From NCBI RefSeq assembly GCF_007858535.1, contig NZ_CP040174.1:2294001-2358000 (forward strand): a stretch of DNA of 64,000 bases, in the 5' to 3' direction. This document shows positions 56,162 through 64,000 of this stretch, in pieces. The stretch comes from Arthrobacter sp. UKPF54-2. Its GTDB lineage: Bacteria > Actinomycetota > Actinomycetes > Actinomycetales > Micrococcaceae. Made by a program: the position numbers and the translations under genes. The stretch's first letter is position 1. Every line of letters begins with the position of its first letter. Below the pieces are notes generated by a model. The model ran no database searches and was not told the origin of the DNA. It was given only the letters and a program-made list of their open reading frames with translations.

Positions 56162-57388
56162 CTAAGGCACCAGTTGTGGGACTCGCTTCCTGTGGCCCAC
56201 CGCCAAAGCTGCCAAGGAGAGGACGCCTCGGCTCGCCAAAGCCGCGAAGCTGACCCAGAGCGCACCTGGTACCCCGCCTCCCGGGATGAGCAGAAACGCT
56301 ACTGCGCTGGCCAACGCAACCGCCACGATGCTTGTAGTTAGAGCCTTTACGTAGCTGTTGGCAACGTTGAGCGCCATTGCGGAGAAGAATACGAGCGGAA
56401 GCACCACTAGCGATCCGAACAGCGGGATGATCTCGTCCCAGTCGATTCGGTAGGTGGAGCCGAAGATTATCGGCAGCATAACGTATGCGGCGGCACAAAC
56501 CGCGGCCGACAATGGAACGAACGCGGCGGTCCAAACGATGGCTGTTTTGACTACGGCGACGAAGAATGAGGGAGCATCGGCAAGCAACTTCTTTGCCCTG
56601 GGGATCCATGACTGGCTGACGGCGTTCAAGAATATCTCGACGACGACGACGACATAGAGAATGATGGCGAAATAGCCGACTTCAACCTGGGAATAATAGG
56701 CGGCTAGGAAGTACTGCGGAATCGAGGACAGCAGCGACAAGAGCCCCCACGAGATACCAGTGGGCAGGCCGGCTTTGACAACGGATACATGGTCTTCCCA
56801 CCGTGGCCTGGCGCCAGCGTTTGCCGACTTCATTTTGGGGAGCAGGTCATCGGTGGGTCGTTTCATGAGCAGTAAAGTCGTGGCGCCTGAAACTGCGATT
56901 AGCGCGGCGATGACATAATAGAGGTTATGGAAAGCGGCCAGTACGGCGATTCCGACCCCTATGGTGAGGGCGGCGTTAGTGCTAAAAGCCCGCAGTATGG
57001 TCGGCAATTCGCCGTGACGCTGGAGGGGCGCAGAGTATAGCTCGCCCATCGAATCCGCTGCCCGGAGCAGGCTGACGAGCAGAAGGATCCCGCTCATTTC
57101 AGGCAAGAATATTGAACCGATAGCCGCCGTCAAAATCATTGCCAGGCTGAGGGTTGCCAGCCGGACGTGGAGGTACGCACTGAAGGGCTGGTTACCGCGA
57201 TGTGTCAGGTAGACCGTGCGGAGGCCGAACTCACAGAAAACAAAAATGGGAGCGGTTACAGCCAGCGCCAGCGAATAGTTGCCCAGGGTCTCGGGTGACC
57301 CGAACCTGGCGAAAACGATCAGCAGCCCTGCCTGTCCGAGACTTCTCGTTGCCAACGCCATGGTGAGCCAGACTGTGCTCCGAATCAT
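56162..57388 (-). CDS. Oligosaccharide flippase family protein (Wzx/RfbX-like)
   Basis: This 408-aa protein has about 12 membrane helices across its length and the polysaccharide-flippase opening (STVWLTMALATRSLGQAGLL; FGSPETLGNYSLALAVTAPI). It should flip lipid-linked sugar units across the membrane. The cluster therefore has a second export route beside Wzm/Wzt. It overlaps the upstream GT2 gene as ATGA (57385-57388), so the two are translated together. Its end is 50 bases from the decayed IS481 N-terminus. Confidence 0.85.
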   Translation of the reverse strand: MIRSTVWLTMALATRSLGQAGLLIVFARFGSPETLGNYSLALAVTAPIFVFCEFGLRTVYLTHRGNQPFSAYLHVRLATLSLAMILTAAIGSIFLPEMSGILLLVSLLRAADSMGELYSAPLQRHGELPTILRAFSTNAALTIGVGIAVLAAFHNLYYVIAALIAVSGATTLLLMKRPTDDLLPKMKSANAGARPRWEDHVSVVKAGLPTGISWGLLSLLSSIPQYFLAAYYSQVEVGYFAIILYVVVVVEIFLNAVSQSWIPRAKKLLADAPSFFVAVVKTAIVWTAAFVPLSAAVCAAAYVMLPIIFGSTYRIDWDEIIPLFGSLVVLPLVFFSAMALNVANSYVKALTTSIVAVALASAVAFLLIPGGGVPGALWVSFAALASRGVLSLAALAVGHRKRVPQLVP

Positions 57389-58200
57389 TTGCCTCGCACC
57401 TTCGTCGTGAGGCTTCGAAGGGGAGTACGGACATAAAATCGGACGTATTGGACGCTAATCCAAGTGACGTCCTTCGCGAAAGCCACTACAGCGGACGTGC
57501 CCAGAATTTTTCTCAAATTTCGACGAGCGATGAGCACTTTAGAGATGTGGCTGCCGTAGGGCTTGGCCCCGCGGCTTAGCTGAGCCCCATGGACTCGATA
57601 CTGGGCGAGGATCTGCGGAAGAATTGCGATCTTTCCACGCTGAGCGAGCCGAAGCCAAAGCAGATAGTCTTCCATTTGCCTCAACGGCTCGTAGCCGCCA
57701 ACTAGTCGATAGTCACTGAGCCGGAACATCACCGCGGATTGGACGACCACGTTTTGAAGGAGTAGTCGGGTGCGGACGTCCGCACCCGCTTTAAAGGGCA
57801 TCCTGCCGGTGACCGCACCGGTGTCGTCGATCAGCTCCGTCTGCGACGTTACGGCCACAGTGTCGGGGTGGTCACGAAGATACATGGCCTGCTGGATCAG
57901 CCGTCCCGGCTTGGCGATGTCATCCGCGTCAAGCCTGGCAATGAACTCGCCGCGCGCCTGGGCCATTGCCCGGCGGAGTGTCGCCCCGACTCCAAGCCGC
58001 GTCGGGTTTCGTAGGATCGTCACTCTGGACTCATCCATCCAACGGCGGTGTCCATCCTCCTCGACGCCGTCAAGAATGACGATGAGTTGCAGGTCTACCT
58101 CTTCTTGGCGAAGTACCGAATCTAAAGCTTGATCGAGCCAAGAATCAAGCCTGATCGCGGGAACCACGACCGACACGTATGGATTCTGTTCCGTAGTCAT
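57385..58200 (-). CDS. Glycosyltransferase family 2
   Basis: This 271-aa GT-A protein opens YVSVVVPAIRLDSWLDQALD. It has LQLIVILDGVEEDG, NPTRLGVGATLRRAMAQARG and the metal-binding FIARLDADDIAKPGRL. The QMEDYLLWLRLAQRGKIAIL stretch carries the acceptor-site ED pair, and YRVHGAQLSRG follows. It probably adds a sugar to the repeat unit flipped by the adjacent Wzx-like protein. The stop overlaps the flippase start (ATGA). A run of basic residues and a C-terminal amphipathic helix may give membrane contact. Confidence 0.87.
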   Translation of the reverse strand: MTTEQNPYVSVVVPAIRLDSWLDQALDSVLRQEEVDLQLIVILDGVEEDGHRRWMDESRVTILRNPTRLGVGATLRRAMAQARGEFIARLDADDIAKPGRLIQQAMYLRDHPDTVAVTSQTELIDDTGAVTGRMPFKAGADVRTRLLLQNVVVQSAVMFRLSDYRLVGGYEPLRQMEDYLLWLRLAQRGKIAILPQILAQYRVHGAQLSRGAKPYGSHISKVLIARRNLRKILGTSAVVAFAKDVTWISVQYVRFYVRTPLRSLTTKVRGK

Positions 58201-58265
58201 TTGCGACGTTCCTTGTCATGGTCGACGAGAGTCGCCCCCGGAGTGATGAGTTTCGCGTAGACGAC

Positions 58266-58298
58266 AGCGGACGCCAAACCGTGCAGGCGTCGTCCGCT
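58266..58298 (-). terminator. Possible terminator after the metzincin-LGFP gene
   Basis: AGCGGACG (58266-58273) pairs with CGTCCGCT (58291-58298) around a 17-base loop. It sits 20 bases beyond the stop of the minus-strand gene at 58319. No T-run follows on that strand. Confidence 0.35.
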
Positions 58299-58318
58299 AC
58301 AACGTTACTGGAAGTCAA

Positions 58319-61276
58319 TCAACCGAGAGAAACCGCGCCTGTGTCGCTGACGTTGCCGTGCTGAAACCTTTGAACGCAAGCTGCGCTGACGGCGTCGCAG
58401 CGGGGATTTTCAACGGGGTAGCCGAGTTTGCCGTTTTCGTAGCCGAGGGTGCCCCAGGTGGTGCGGATTCTGCCCCATGTGGCGTAGGCGCCGATGCCGG
58501 GGACGTAGTGGATGGTGCCGTTCTGGTAGCCCTGGTAGCAGCCGCCGTTGACGAGTCCGCAGATTTCGTTGGTGACGGGGTAGCCGAGTTTGCCGTTTTC
58601 GTAGCCGAGGGTGCCCCAGGTGGCCCGGATGGGTCCTGAGGTGGCGTAGGCGCCGATGCCGGGGGCGTAGTGGATGGTGCCGTTCTGGTAGCCCTGGTAG
58701 CAGCCGCCGTTGACGAGTCCGCAGATTTCGTTGGTGACGGGGTAGCCGAGTTTGCCGTTTTCGTAGCCGAGAGTGCCCCAGGTGGTGCGGATGCCGCCCC
58801 AAGTGGCGTGGGCGCCGATGCCGGGGGCGTAATGGATAGCGCCGCCCTGGAAGTCTTGTGAACAGCCGCCGTTGACGAGCCCGCAGACTTCGACGCCCGT
58901 CGGGTAGCCGAGTTTACCTTTTTCGTATCCGAGGGTGCCCCAGGTGGCCCGGATGGGTCCTGAGGTGGCGTAGGCGCCGATGCCGGGGGCGTAGTGGATG
59001 GTTCCGTTCTGGAAGCCCTGGTAGCAGCCGCCGTTGACGAGCCCGCAGATTTCGTTGGTGACGGGGTAGCCGAGTTTGCCCTTTTCGTAGCCGAGGGTGC
59101 CCCAGGTGGCCCGGATGGGTCCTGAGGTGGCGTAGGCGCCGATGCCGGGGGCGTAGTGGATGGTGCCGTTCTGGAAGCCCTGGTAGCAGCCGCCGTTGAC
59201 GAGCCCGCAGATTTCGTTGGTGACGGGGTAGCCGAGCTTGCCGTTCTCGTAGCCGAGAGCGCCCCAGGTGGCCCGGATCCCGCCCCAGGTGGCGTAGGCG
59301 CCGATGCCGGGGGCGTAGTGGATCGTTCCGTTCTGGAAGCCCTGGTAGCAGCCGCCGTTGACGAGCCCGCAGATTTCGTTGGTGACGGGGTAGCCGAGCT
59401 TGCCGTTCTCGTAGCCGAGAGCGCCCCAGGTGGCCCGGATCCCGCCCCAGGTGGCGTAGGCGCCGATGCCGGGGGCGTAGTGGATGGTGCCGCCCTGGAA
59501 GCCCTGGTAGCAGCCGCCGTTGGCGAGCCCGCAGATTTCGTTGGTGACGGGATAGCCGAGCTTGCCATTCTCGTAGCCGAGAGCGCCCCAGCTGGTGCGG
59601 ATTCCGCCCCAGGTGGCGTAGGCGCCGATGCCGGGGGCGTAGTGGATGGTGCCGCCCTGGAAGCCCTGGTAGCAGCCGCCGTTGGCGAGCCCGCAGATTT
59701 CGTTGGTGACGGGGTAGCCGAGCTTGCCGTTCTCGTAGCCGAGAGCGCCCCAGGTGGCGCGGATCCCGCCCCAGGTGGCGTAAGCGCCGACGCCGGGTAC
59801 CCAGTGGACCGTACCGCCCTCAAACGCCTGGTAGCAGCCGCCGTCGCGCAGGCCGCAAAGAACACCGGAGGTGGCATTTCCTAGGGATGCGGTGGCGGAC
59901 GCGACAGGTGCGATGGCCCTCGCAGCTACTCCGGCAACTGACTCGATTGTCACGCCGGCAGCGGTGGACGAGAGCCAGTCGATGGACACCCGTGTTCCCG
60001 CGTGGGTGGTAAACGTTTGCCCCGGCTGCCAGGCCTGATTCTTCCCGTAATAGCCCGGAAATCCGAGCGTGCTGGGCTGCAGGGCAATGGAGCCGGCGCC
60101 GAGCGCCTGGACGACCTTAACGCCTCGGTTGCCGTTCACGGCGACAGCCGAGTCGTAGCCGACTGGCAGACGGAGCTCAATGTAGTAGACCTCGCCGCTC
60201 ACCGGGTCTGTGAACTTGAGAGCACGGTTGGCTTCCGTACCGGCCCAAGGCTTGAGAGTGAAACTCATTCGAGTGCCGGCCGAACCGGCATCAAGGATTT
60301 CGTCGCCGCGTCCGAAGCCACCGAACTCCCACATCGGTGAGCTGATTACGGGCTGGCTCGGCTGGGACGCACCCATCAGGTCCAGAGTGTCCTTGTAGTC
60401 TTGGATGCTGCAGCTAGCATTGGCAAAAGTGCCGTCCGGATTGGTGCGAACGTCTTGGGCTCCGTCCGAGCACTGGAGGGCATTGGCGTGCATCAGTCCT
60501 AGCACGTGGCCGAATTCGTGTGTCAATACGCTGCTTGTCATCTGGTTCGGACCGGGAAGAGGCATGATCACCCGGCCGCTCGTGCCGTTGTAACTCCAGC
60601 CGGCCCCGTAGGCTCCGTCGGACAGCGTCGGGGTCGACACGAAAACAACAAGGGCAGTCCAAGGGCTTGGGCTGGCCGGCCAACCGAGCTCGGCCGAAAT
60701 CGTGTTCATCATGGCCGAGTAGCTCTGGGTTGACGTTGCCTTGCTCGTCCAATTTTCCGGGGTCCCCAGATTCATCCGGATCCTCGGGCCGTTCGGACCT
60801 GTGGTCATGGCCTGCCAATAGTTGTTGGCGGTGGATACGGCACCGATGACATCCGTGTCGTAAATGTCGGCCTTCCGGTCGGCCAATTGGACCTTGACGA
60901 TTCGCACGTTGATGGAGCCGGACCTATCCAGTGAATAGGCTTCAGTAGTCAGTTTCCTTGGAGCGGCGCCCTTTAGCCCGTCTGCAGGCGGAGTTTGGAA
61001 AGTGTGCTCGGCGGGTAACGTCCCCTGTGTGGGGGCAAGAGCGGAGGAGCTTGGAGCCGGGTTTTCAACTGCGGTGGGTTCCGGAACGGTTGGTTCGCCC
61101 ACGATCGCCGTCTGCGAAGAGGCCGATGTCGCCTTAGATTCACTGGTGGCTGTGGGCGTAGCCGATGCCGTCGGAGCAGGCTCGGCCCAGGCGGGTGCGG
61201 TTGTGACGACGGGTATGGACGACAGAGAAAGTACCAGCGTGGCAACGAGCACGGCCGACTTCCGAATTGAATTCAC
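58319..61276 (-). CDS. Secreted metzincin-type zinc protease with LGFP repeats
   Basis: This 985-aa protein has a signal peptide (about 1-32, ending TAPAWAEP), a Pro/Thr/Ser-rich stretch (to about 110), and a protease-like region with the metzincin zinc motif HEFGHVLGLMH (253-263). A beta-rich region follows to about 460, then ten LGFP units (464-985): one short first unit, eight of 54 residues and a degenerate last. LGFP repeats occur in actinobacterial envelope proteins and are thought to hold them to the wall glycan. The GTG at 61276 follows GAAGG by 8 bases. Units near the end are identical at DNA level to those of the neighbouring GH25 gene. Confidence 0.85.
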   Translation of the reverse strand: MNSIRKSAVLVATLVLSLSSIPVVTTAPAWAEPAPTASATPTATSESKATSASSQTAIVGEPTVPEPTAVENPAPSSSALAPTQGTLPAEHTFQTPPADGLKGAAPRKLTTEAYSLDRSGSINVRIVKVQLADRKADIYDTDVIGAVSTANNYWQAMTTGPNGPRIRMNLGTPENWTSKATSTQSYSAMMNTISAELGWPASPSPWTALVVFVSTPTLSDGAYGAGWSYNGTSGRVIMPLPGPNQMTSSVLTHEFGHVLGLMHANALQCSDGAQDVRTNPDGTFANASCSIQDYKDTLDLMGASQPSQPVISSPMWEFGGFGRGDEILDAGSAGTRMSFTLKPWAGTEANRALKFTDPVSGEVYYIELRLPVGYDSAVAVNGNRGVKVVQALGAGSIALQPSTLGFPGYYGKNQAWQPGQTFTTHAGTRVSIDWLSSTAAGVTIESVAGVAARAIAPVASATASLGNATSGVLCGLRDGGCYQAFEGGTVHWVPGVGAYATWGGIRATWGALGYENGKLGYPVTNEICGLANGGCYQGFQGGTIHYAPGIGAYATWGGIRTSWGALGYENGKLGYPVTNEICGLANGGCYQGFQGGTIHYAPGIGAYATWGGIRATWGALGYENGKLGYPVTNEICGLVNGGCYQGFQNGTIHYAPGIGAYATWGGIRATWGALGYENGKLGYPVTNEICGLVNGGCYQGFQNGTIHYAPGIGAYATSGPIRATWGTLGYEKGKLGYPVTNEICGLVNGGCYQGFQNGTIHYAPGIGAYATSGPIRATWGTLGYEKGKLGYPTGVEVCGLVNGGCSQDFQGGAIHYAPGIGAHATWGGIRTTWGTLGYENGKLGYPVTNEICGLVNGGCYQGYQNGTIHYAPGIGAYATSGPIRATWGTLGYENGKLGYPVTNEICGLVNGGCYQGYQNGTIHYVPGIGAYATWGRIRTTWGTLGYENGKLGYPVENPRCDAVSAACVQRFQHGNVSDTGAVSLG
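58322..59887 (-). repeat. LGFP-coding tandem repeat array, 162-bp unit (protease gene)
   Basis: Ten units encode LGFP modules, eight of them full 162-bp (54-codon) copies. Variant units carry ANGG or VNGG, GFQGG or GFQNG, WGGIR or SGPIR, and one divergent unit reads YPTGVEVCGLVNGGCSQDFQ. Bases 58567-59323 are identical to 61679-62435. Confidence 0.93.
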
Positions 61277-61583
61277 TTATTGACCTTCGTGAGACCGCCG
61301 CCCCGCCAATGCTCAGCGGTGCGGCCGCGGGAGACCGGGAAACGTGGCAAGTCTACGGATGCCAAGGCAAAAGGCGAGGCGACTTGCGCAAAACCTGCCG
61401 TACCAATGACCAATCGTTGTAATTACTGCGCAAATCCTCAGCGATAGGCGCTATTGCCGCCGCGTCAGTTCCAGGCACTTCTTCCTCAATTTGGGGCCAC
61501 AGATTTGCTGCTGGTTGGCGCAGGACAGGGACTTGGACTGTGTAGATACATTTCAACCACTCTATTCGGCAAGGGTCGAGCAC
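61277..61583. other. Intergenic region between the two LGFP genes
   Basis: These 307 bases hold the ribosome-binding site of the protease gene (GAAGG, just upstream of its GTG) and presumably its promoter. I see no confident -35/-10 pair, no gene and no hairpin with a T-run. A 76-codon minus-strand frame (61353-61583) has no recognisable motif and is not supported. Confidence 0.5.
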
Positions 61584-64000
61584 CTAGGGGAGGACGACGC
61601 TTCCGTCTGTGGGTGACCACGTGATGCCGCCGTGTTGGAACCTCTGGCTGATGCCCCCGTTGGGTAGTCCGCTGATCTCGTTGGTGACGGGGTAGCCGAG
61701 TTTGCCGTTTTCGTAGCCGAGGGTGCCCCAGGTGGCCCGGATGGGTCCTGAGGTGGCGTAGGCGCCGATGCCGGGGGCGTAGTGGATGGTGCCGTTCTGG
61801 TAGCCCTGGTAGCAGCCGCCGTTGACGAGTCCGCAGATTTCGTTGGTGACGGGGTAGCCGAGTTTGCCGTTTTCGTAGCCGAGAGTGCCCCAGGTGGTGC
61901 GGATGCCGCCCCAAGTGGCGTGGGCGCCGATGCCGGGGGCGTAATGGATAGCGCCGCCCTGGAAGTCTTGTGAACAGCCGCCGTTGACGAGCCCGCAGAC
62001 TTCGACGCCCGTCGGGTAGCCGAGTTTACCTTTTTCGTATCCGAGGGTGCCCCAGGTGGCCCGGATGGGTCCTGAGGTGGCGTAGGCGCCGATGCCGGGG
62101 GCGTAGTGGATGGTTCCGTTCTGGAAGCCCTGGTAGCAGCCGCCGTTGACGAGCCCGCAGATTTCGTTGGTGACGGGGTAGCCGAGTTTGCCCTTTTCGT
62201 AGCCGAGGGTGCCCCAGGTGGCCCGGATGGGTCCTGAGGTGGCGTAGGCGCCGATGCCGGGGGCGTAGTGGATGGTGCCGTTCTGGAAGCCCTGGTAGCA
62301 GCCGCCGTTGACGAGCCCGCAGATTTCGTTGGTGACGGGGTAGCCGAGCTTGCCGTTCTCGTAGCCGAGAGCGCCCCAGGTGGCCCGGATCCCGCCCCAG
62401 GTGGCGTAGGCGCCGATGCCGGGGGCGTAGTGGATGGTGCCGCCCTGGAAGCCCTGGTAGCAGCCGCCGTTGGCGAGCCCGCAGATTTCGTTGGTGACGG
62501 GGTAGCCGAGCTTGCCGTTCTCGTAGCCGAGAGCGCCCCAGGTGGCCCGGATCCCGCCCCAGGTGGCGTAGGCGCCGATGCCGGGGGCGTAGTGGATGGT
62601 GCCGCCCTGGAAGCCCTGGTAGCAGCCGCCGTTGGCGAGCCCGCAGATTTCGTTGGTGACGGGGTAGCCGAGCTTGCCGTTCTCGTAGCCGAGAGCGCCC
62701 CAGCTGGTGCGGATTCCGCCCCAGGTGGCGTGGGCGCCGACGCCGGGGGCGTAGTGGATGGTGCCGCCCTGGAAGCCCTGGTAGCAGCCGCCGTTGGCGA
62801 GCCCGCAGATTTCGTTGGTGACGGGGTAGCCGAGCTTGCCGTTCTCGTAGCCGAGAGCGCCCCAGGTGGCGCGGATCCCGCCCCAGGTGGCGTAGGCGCC
62901 GACGCCGGGGGCGTAGTGGATGGTGCCGTTCTGGAAGCCCTGGTAGCAGCCGCCGTTGACGAGCCCGCAGATTTCGCTGGTGACGGGGTAGCCGAGCTTG
63001 CCGTTCCCTCCTCCCAGTGCTGTCCAAGTCATCCCGATGGACCCCAGGGGGTTCACCGTGAACCCGGACGCAAAACGCTGCAGCGAGGCGTAGTCCCCGT
63101 TCCAGACATTAGAATCTCCAGCGAAAGGTCCGGTGCTGCTGTACTGCCAGAGGCTGAAGCCACTCCAGCCCGCCGGGATCGGGCCGGCGTTGTTGGTTGG
63201 GCCGTCCGGGTAGTTCGCAACCCAGAGCGGGTAGTTGCCAAGTCCGGACACATTTCCCAAGCACTGGTTCCACCATGACGTGTTGGTGTAGATCACAGGC
63301 AACCGACCTGTCAGCGAAAGCATGGTGTTGCCAAATTCGCGGACCCAGGATGCGAGGTTGACCGCGGACATTCCATAGCACGTATCGCCGAAGTAGAAGC
63401 CGCTGATGGTGCGGCCGGCGTAGGGGTTGAATTCGAAATCGAGAACAGGGGGCAGCGTGTAGCCATCTGCGCTCCAGCCGCCTCCGTTCTGGACGAAGTA
63501 GCGTGCCTGGTCCGCCCCTGAGGACCAGTTAGGGATCGCGAAATGGTAGGCGCCGCGGATCATTCCGACGTTCCGCGCCCCTGCGTACTGGGCGTCGAAA
63601 GTTTGCTTGTAAACCGGATTGTCCATCTCCGTGGGGTAGTAGTTGCCCTCCGTTGCCTTTACATAGGCAAACCGGGCCCCCATGTTCCACTGTTGCTGCC
63701 AATCCACCGTCGGCTGATGGCTGCTGACATCGAGCCCTGCCACACCGAATGTCGGACTCCACGTTCCCTCAGTTGTTAGGGACTCGGGTGTCAACGTTTT
63801 TATGCCGGAACCCTGCGATCCCGTGCTGGAGCGCATGACGCGTGCTGAACGTTGGCCCATCTCGGCCCCGGCACCAATCGCGGCGGCCAGGCCCGTGCGA
63901 TCCGGCCTCGCAAGTGGAACCGGAGCGGACGCCGGCAGGCTTTTCACAGCACGGCCGTCGGGAGTCGGCGTCGGAGCAGGGCCGGGTGCCGGAAGCGCAG
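61584..64000 (-). CDS. GH25 muramidase with LGFP repeats, 5' end outside the window
   Basis: At least 787 residues are visible. The frame remains open to the window edge through a Pro/Ala-rich linker (PAPGPAPTPTPDGRA), so the start and a signal peptide should lie beyond position 64000; the GTG at 63947 is only the first internal start. A GH25 lysozyme-type domain follows (about 65-305 from 63947): VAGLDVSSHQPTVDWQQQW holds the first catalytic Asp, YVKATEGNYY is conserved, and PPVLDFEFNP supplies the DxE acid pair. Nine LGFP units complete the protein (about 311-787). It should cut peptidoglycan glycan strands outside the cell. Confidence 0.87.
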   Translation of the reverse strand, partial: ALPAPGPAPTPTPDGRAVKSLPASAPVPLARPDRTGLAAAIGAGAEMGQRSARVMRSSTGSQGSGIKTLTPESLTTEGTWSPTFGVAGLDVSSHQPTVDWQQQWNMGARFAYVKATEGNYYPTEMDNPVYKQTFDAQYAGARNVGMIRGAYHFAIPNWSSGADQARYFVQNGGGWSADGYTLPPVLDFEFNPYAGRTISGFYFGDTCYGMSAVNLASWVREFGNTMLSLTGRLPVIYTNTSWWNQCLGNVSGLGNYPLWVANYPDGPTNNAGPIPAGWSGFSLWQYSSTGPFAGDSNVWNGDYASLQRFASGFTVNPLGSIGMTWTALGGGNGKLGYPVTSEICGLVNGGCYQGFQNGTIHYAPGVGAYATWGGIRATWGALGYENGKLGYPVTNEICGLANGGCYQGFQGGTIHYAPGVGAHATWGGIRTSWGALGYENGKLGYPVTNEICGLANGGCYQGFQGGTIHYAPGIGAYATWGGIRATWGALGYENGKLGYPVTNEICGLANGGCYQGFQGGTIHYAPGIGAYATWGGIRATWGALGYENGKLGYPVTNEICGLVNGGCYQGFQNGTIHYAPGIGAYATSGPIRATWGTLGYEKGKLGYPVTNEICGLVNGGCYQGFQNGTIHYAPGIGAYATSGPIRATWGTLGYEKGKLGYPTGVEVCGLVNGGCSQDFQGGAIHYAPGIGAHATWGGIRTTWGTLGYENGKLGYPVTNEICGLVNGGCYQGYQNGTIHYAPGIGAYATSGPIRATWGTLGYENGKLGYPVTNEISGLPNGGISQRFQHGGITWSPTDGSVVLP
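61587..63017 (-). repeat. LGFP-coding tandem repeat array, 162-bp unit (GH25 gene)
   Basis: Nine units encode LGFP modules: eight of 54 codons plus a divergent last unit of 45. Units 5-8 have the same variant order as units 5-8 of the neighbouring protease gene, including the single TGVEVCGLVNGGCSQDFQ unit. Confidence 0.93.

Noticed and set aside
58315..59877. Second long minus-strand frame (Ala/Thr/Pro/Ser-rich) through the LGFP array
   Set aside because: The 162-bp unit is a multiple of three and lacks stops in several frames, so every frame repeats without being coding. The LGFP frame is the one continuous with a signal peptide and protease domain.
58322..63017. Regular repeats that could be mistaken for a CRISPR array
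   Set aside because: Units are 162 bp, contiguous, without unique spacers, and translate into LGFP modules.
62268..63278. Plus-strand frame of 336 codons (AVLEALVAAAVDEP-type repeats) antisense to the GH25-LGFP gene
   Set aside because: It is the antisense reading of the same 162-bp units, with no start signal and no known domain.

Overview
The window is high-GC actinobacterial chromosome, most likely from the Arthrobacter/Pseudarthrobacter group (Micrococcaceae). The assignment rests on gene content and order: MtrA-MtrB-LpqB, a long-form hibernation factor, SecA, an Rv3235-like protein, a ParA-like protein, PdtaS and WhiB1 appear in an order that recalls the Mycobacterium tuberculosis Rv3246c-Rv3219 region, but there is no mycolate gene set. 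No tRNA, rRNA or CRISPR array was recognised.

Region 1 (1-4.4 kb): the 3' half of a peptide/nickel ABC importer operon (permease, permease, fused double ATPase) closed by a very strong terminator, then a leaderless chorismate mutase gene and a MetE-like protein. Region 2 (4.4-10.7 kb, minus strand): a tightly coupled operon of a Trp/Pro-rich membrane protein, DUF4129, DUF4350, MoxR AAA+ ATPase, DUF58 and DUF4166. Region 3 (10.8-32.5 kb): the conserved housekeeping block mtrA-mtrB-lpqB-comF-like-hpf-YcaQ-like-secA, then small regulatory and envelope genes (Rv3235-like, LysM, BldC-like HTH, SAF/CpaB-like, ParA/CpaE-like), a 180-kDa class NAD-glutamate dehydrogenase, pdtaS and whiB1. Region 4 (32.7-37.4 kb): a small membrane protein and a large FHA/FtsK ATPase of EssC/EccC architecture with no visible secretion partners.

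Region 5 (37.6-64 kb) is an accessory cell-surface polysaccharide island. It has UDP-galactopyranose mutase (glf), a Wzm/Wzt exporter, a two-part GT4, a galactofuranosyltransferase-like GT2, a polysaccharide pyruvyl transferase, an OafA-type acyltransferase with an SGNH domain, a DUF6541 membrane protein, another GT4, a DPM1-like GT2 with its DUF2304 partner, a Wzx-like flippase and a third GT2. It ends in two neighbouring minus-strand genes for secreted LGFP-repeat proteins, one with a metzincin-type zinc protease domain and one with a GH25 muramidase domain (5' end outside the window). Several genes here are visibly AT-richer than the flanks, and the island is littered with decayed IS481, IS21 and IS110 elements.

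Read together, the island probably makes UDP-galactofuranose, builds and decorates a galactofuranose-containing glycan, exports it by ABC and flippase routes, and displays LGFP-anchored wall hydrolases. The most notable signals are a 757-bp block that is base-for-base identical between the two LGFP genes, the orphan EssC-like ATPase, the decayed IS110 that appears to sit inside an IS481 and may keep its bridge-RNA region, and a CRP-like palindrome with an 8-bp spacer upstream of whiB1.
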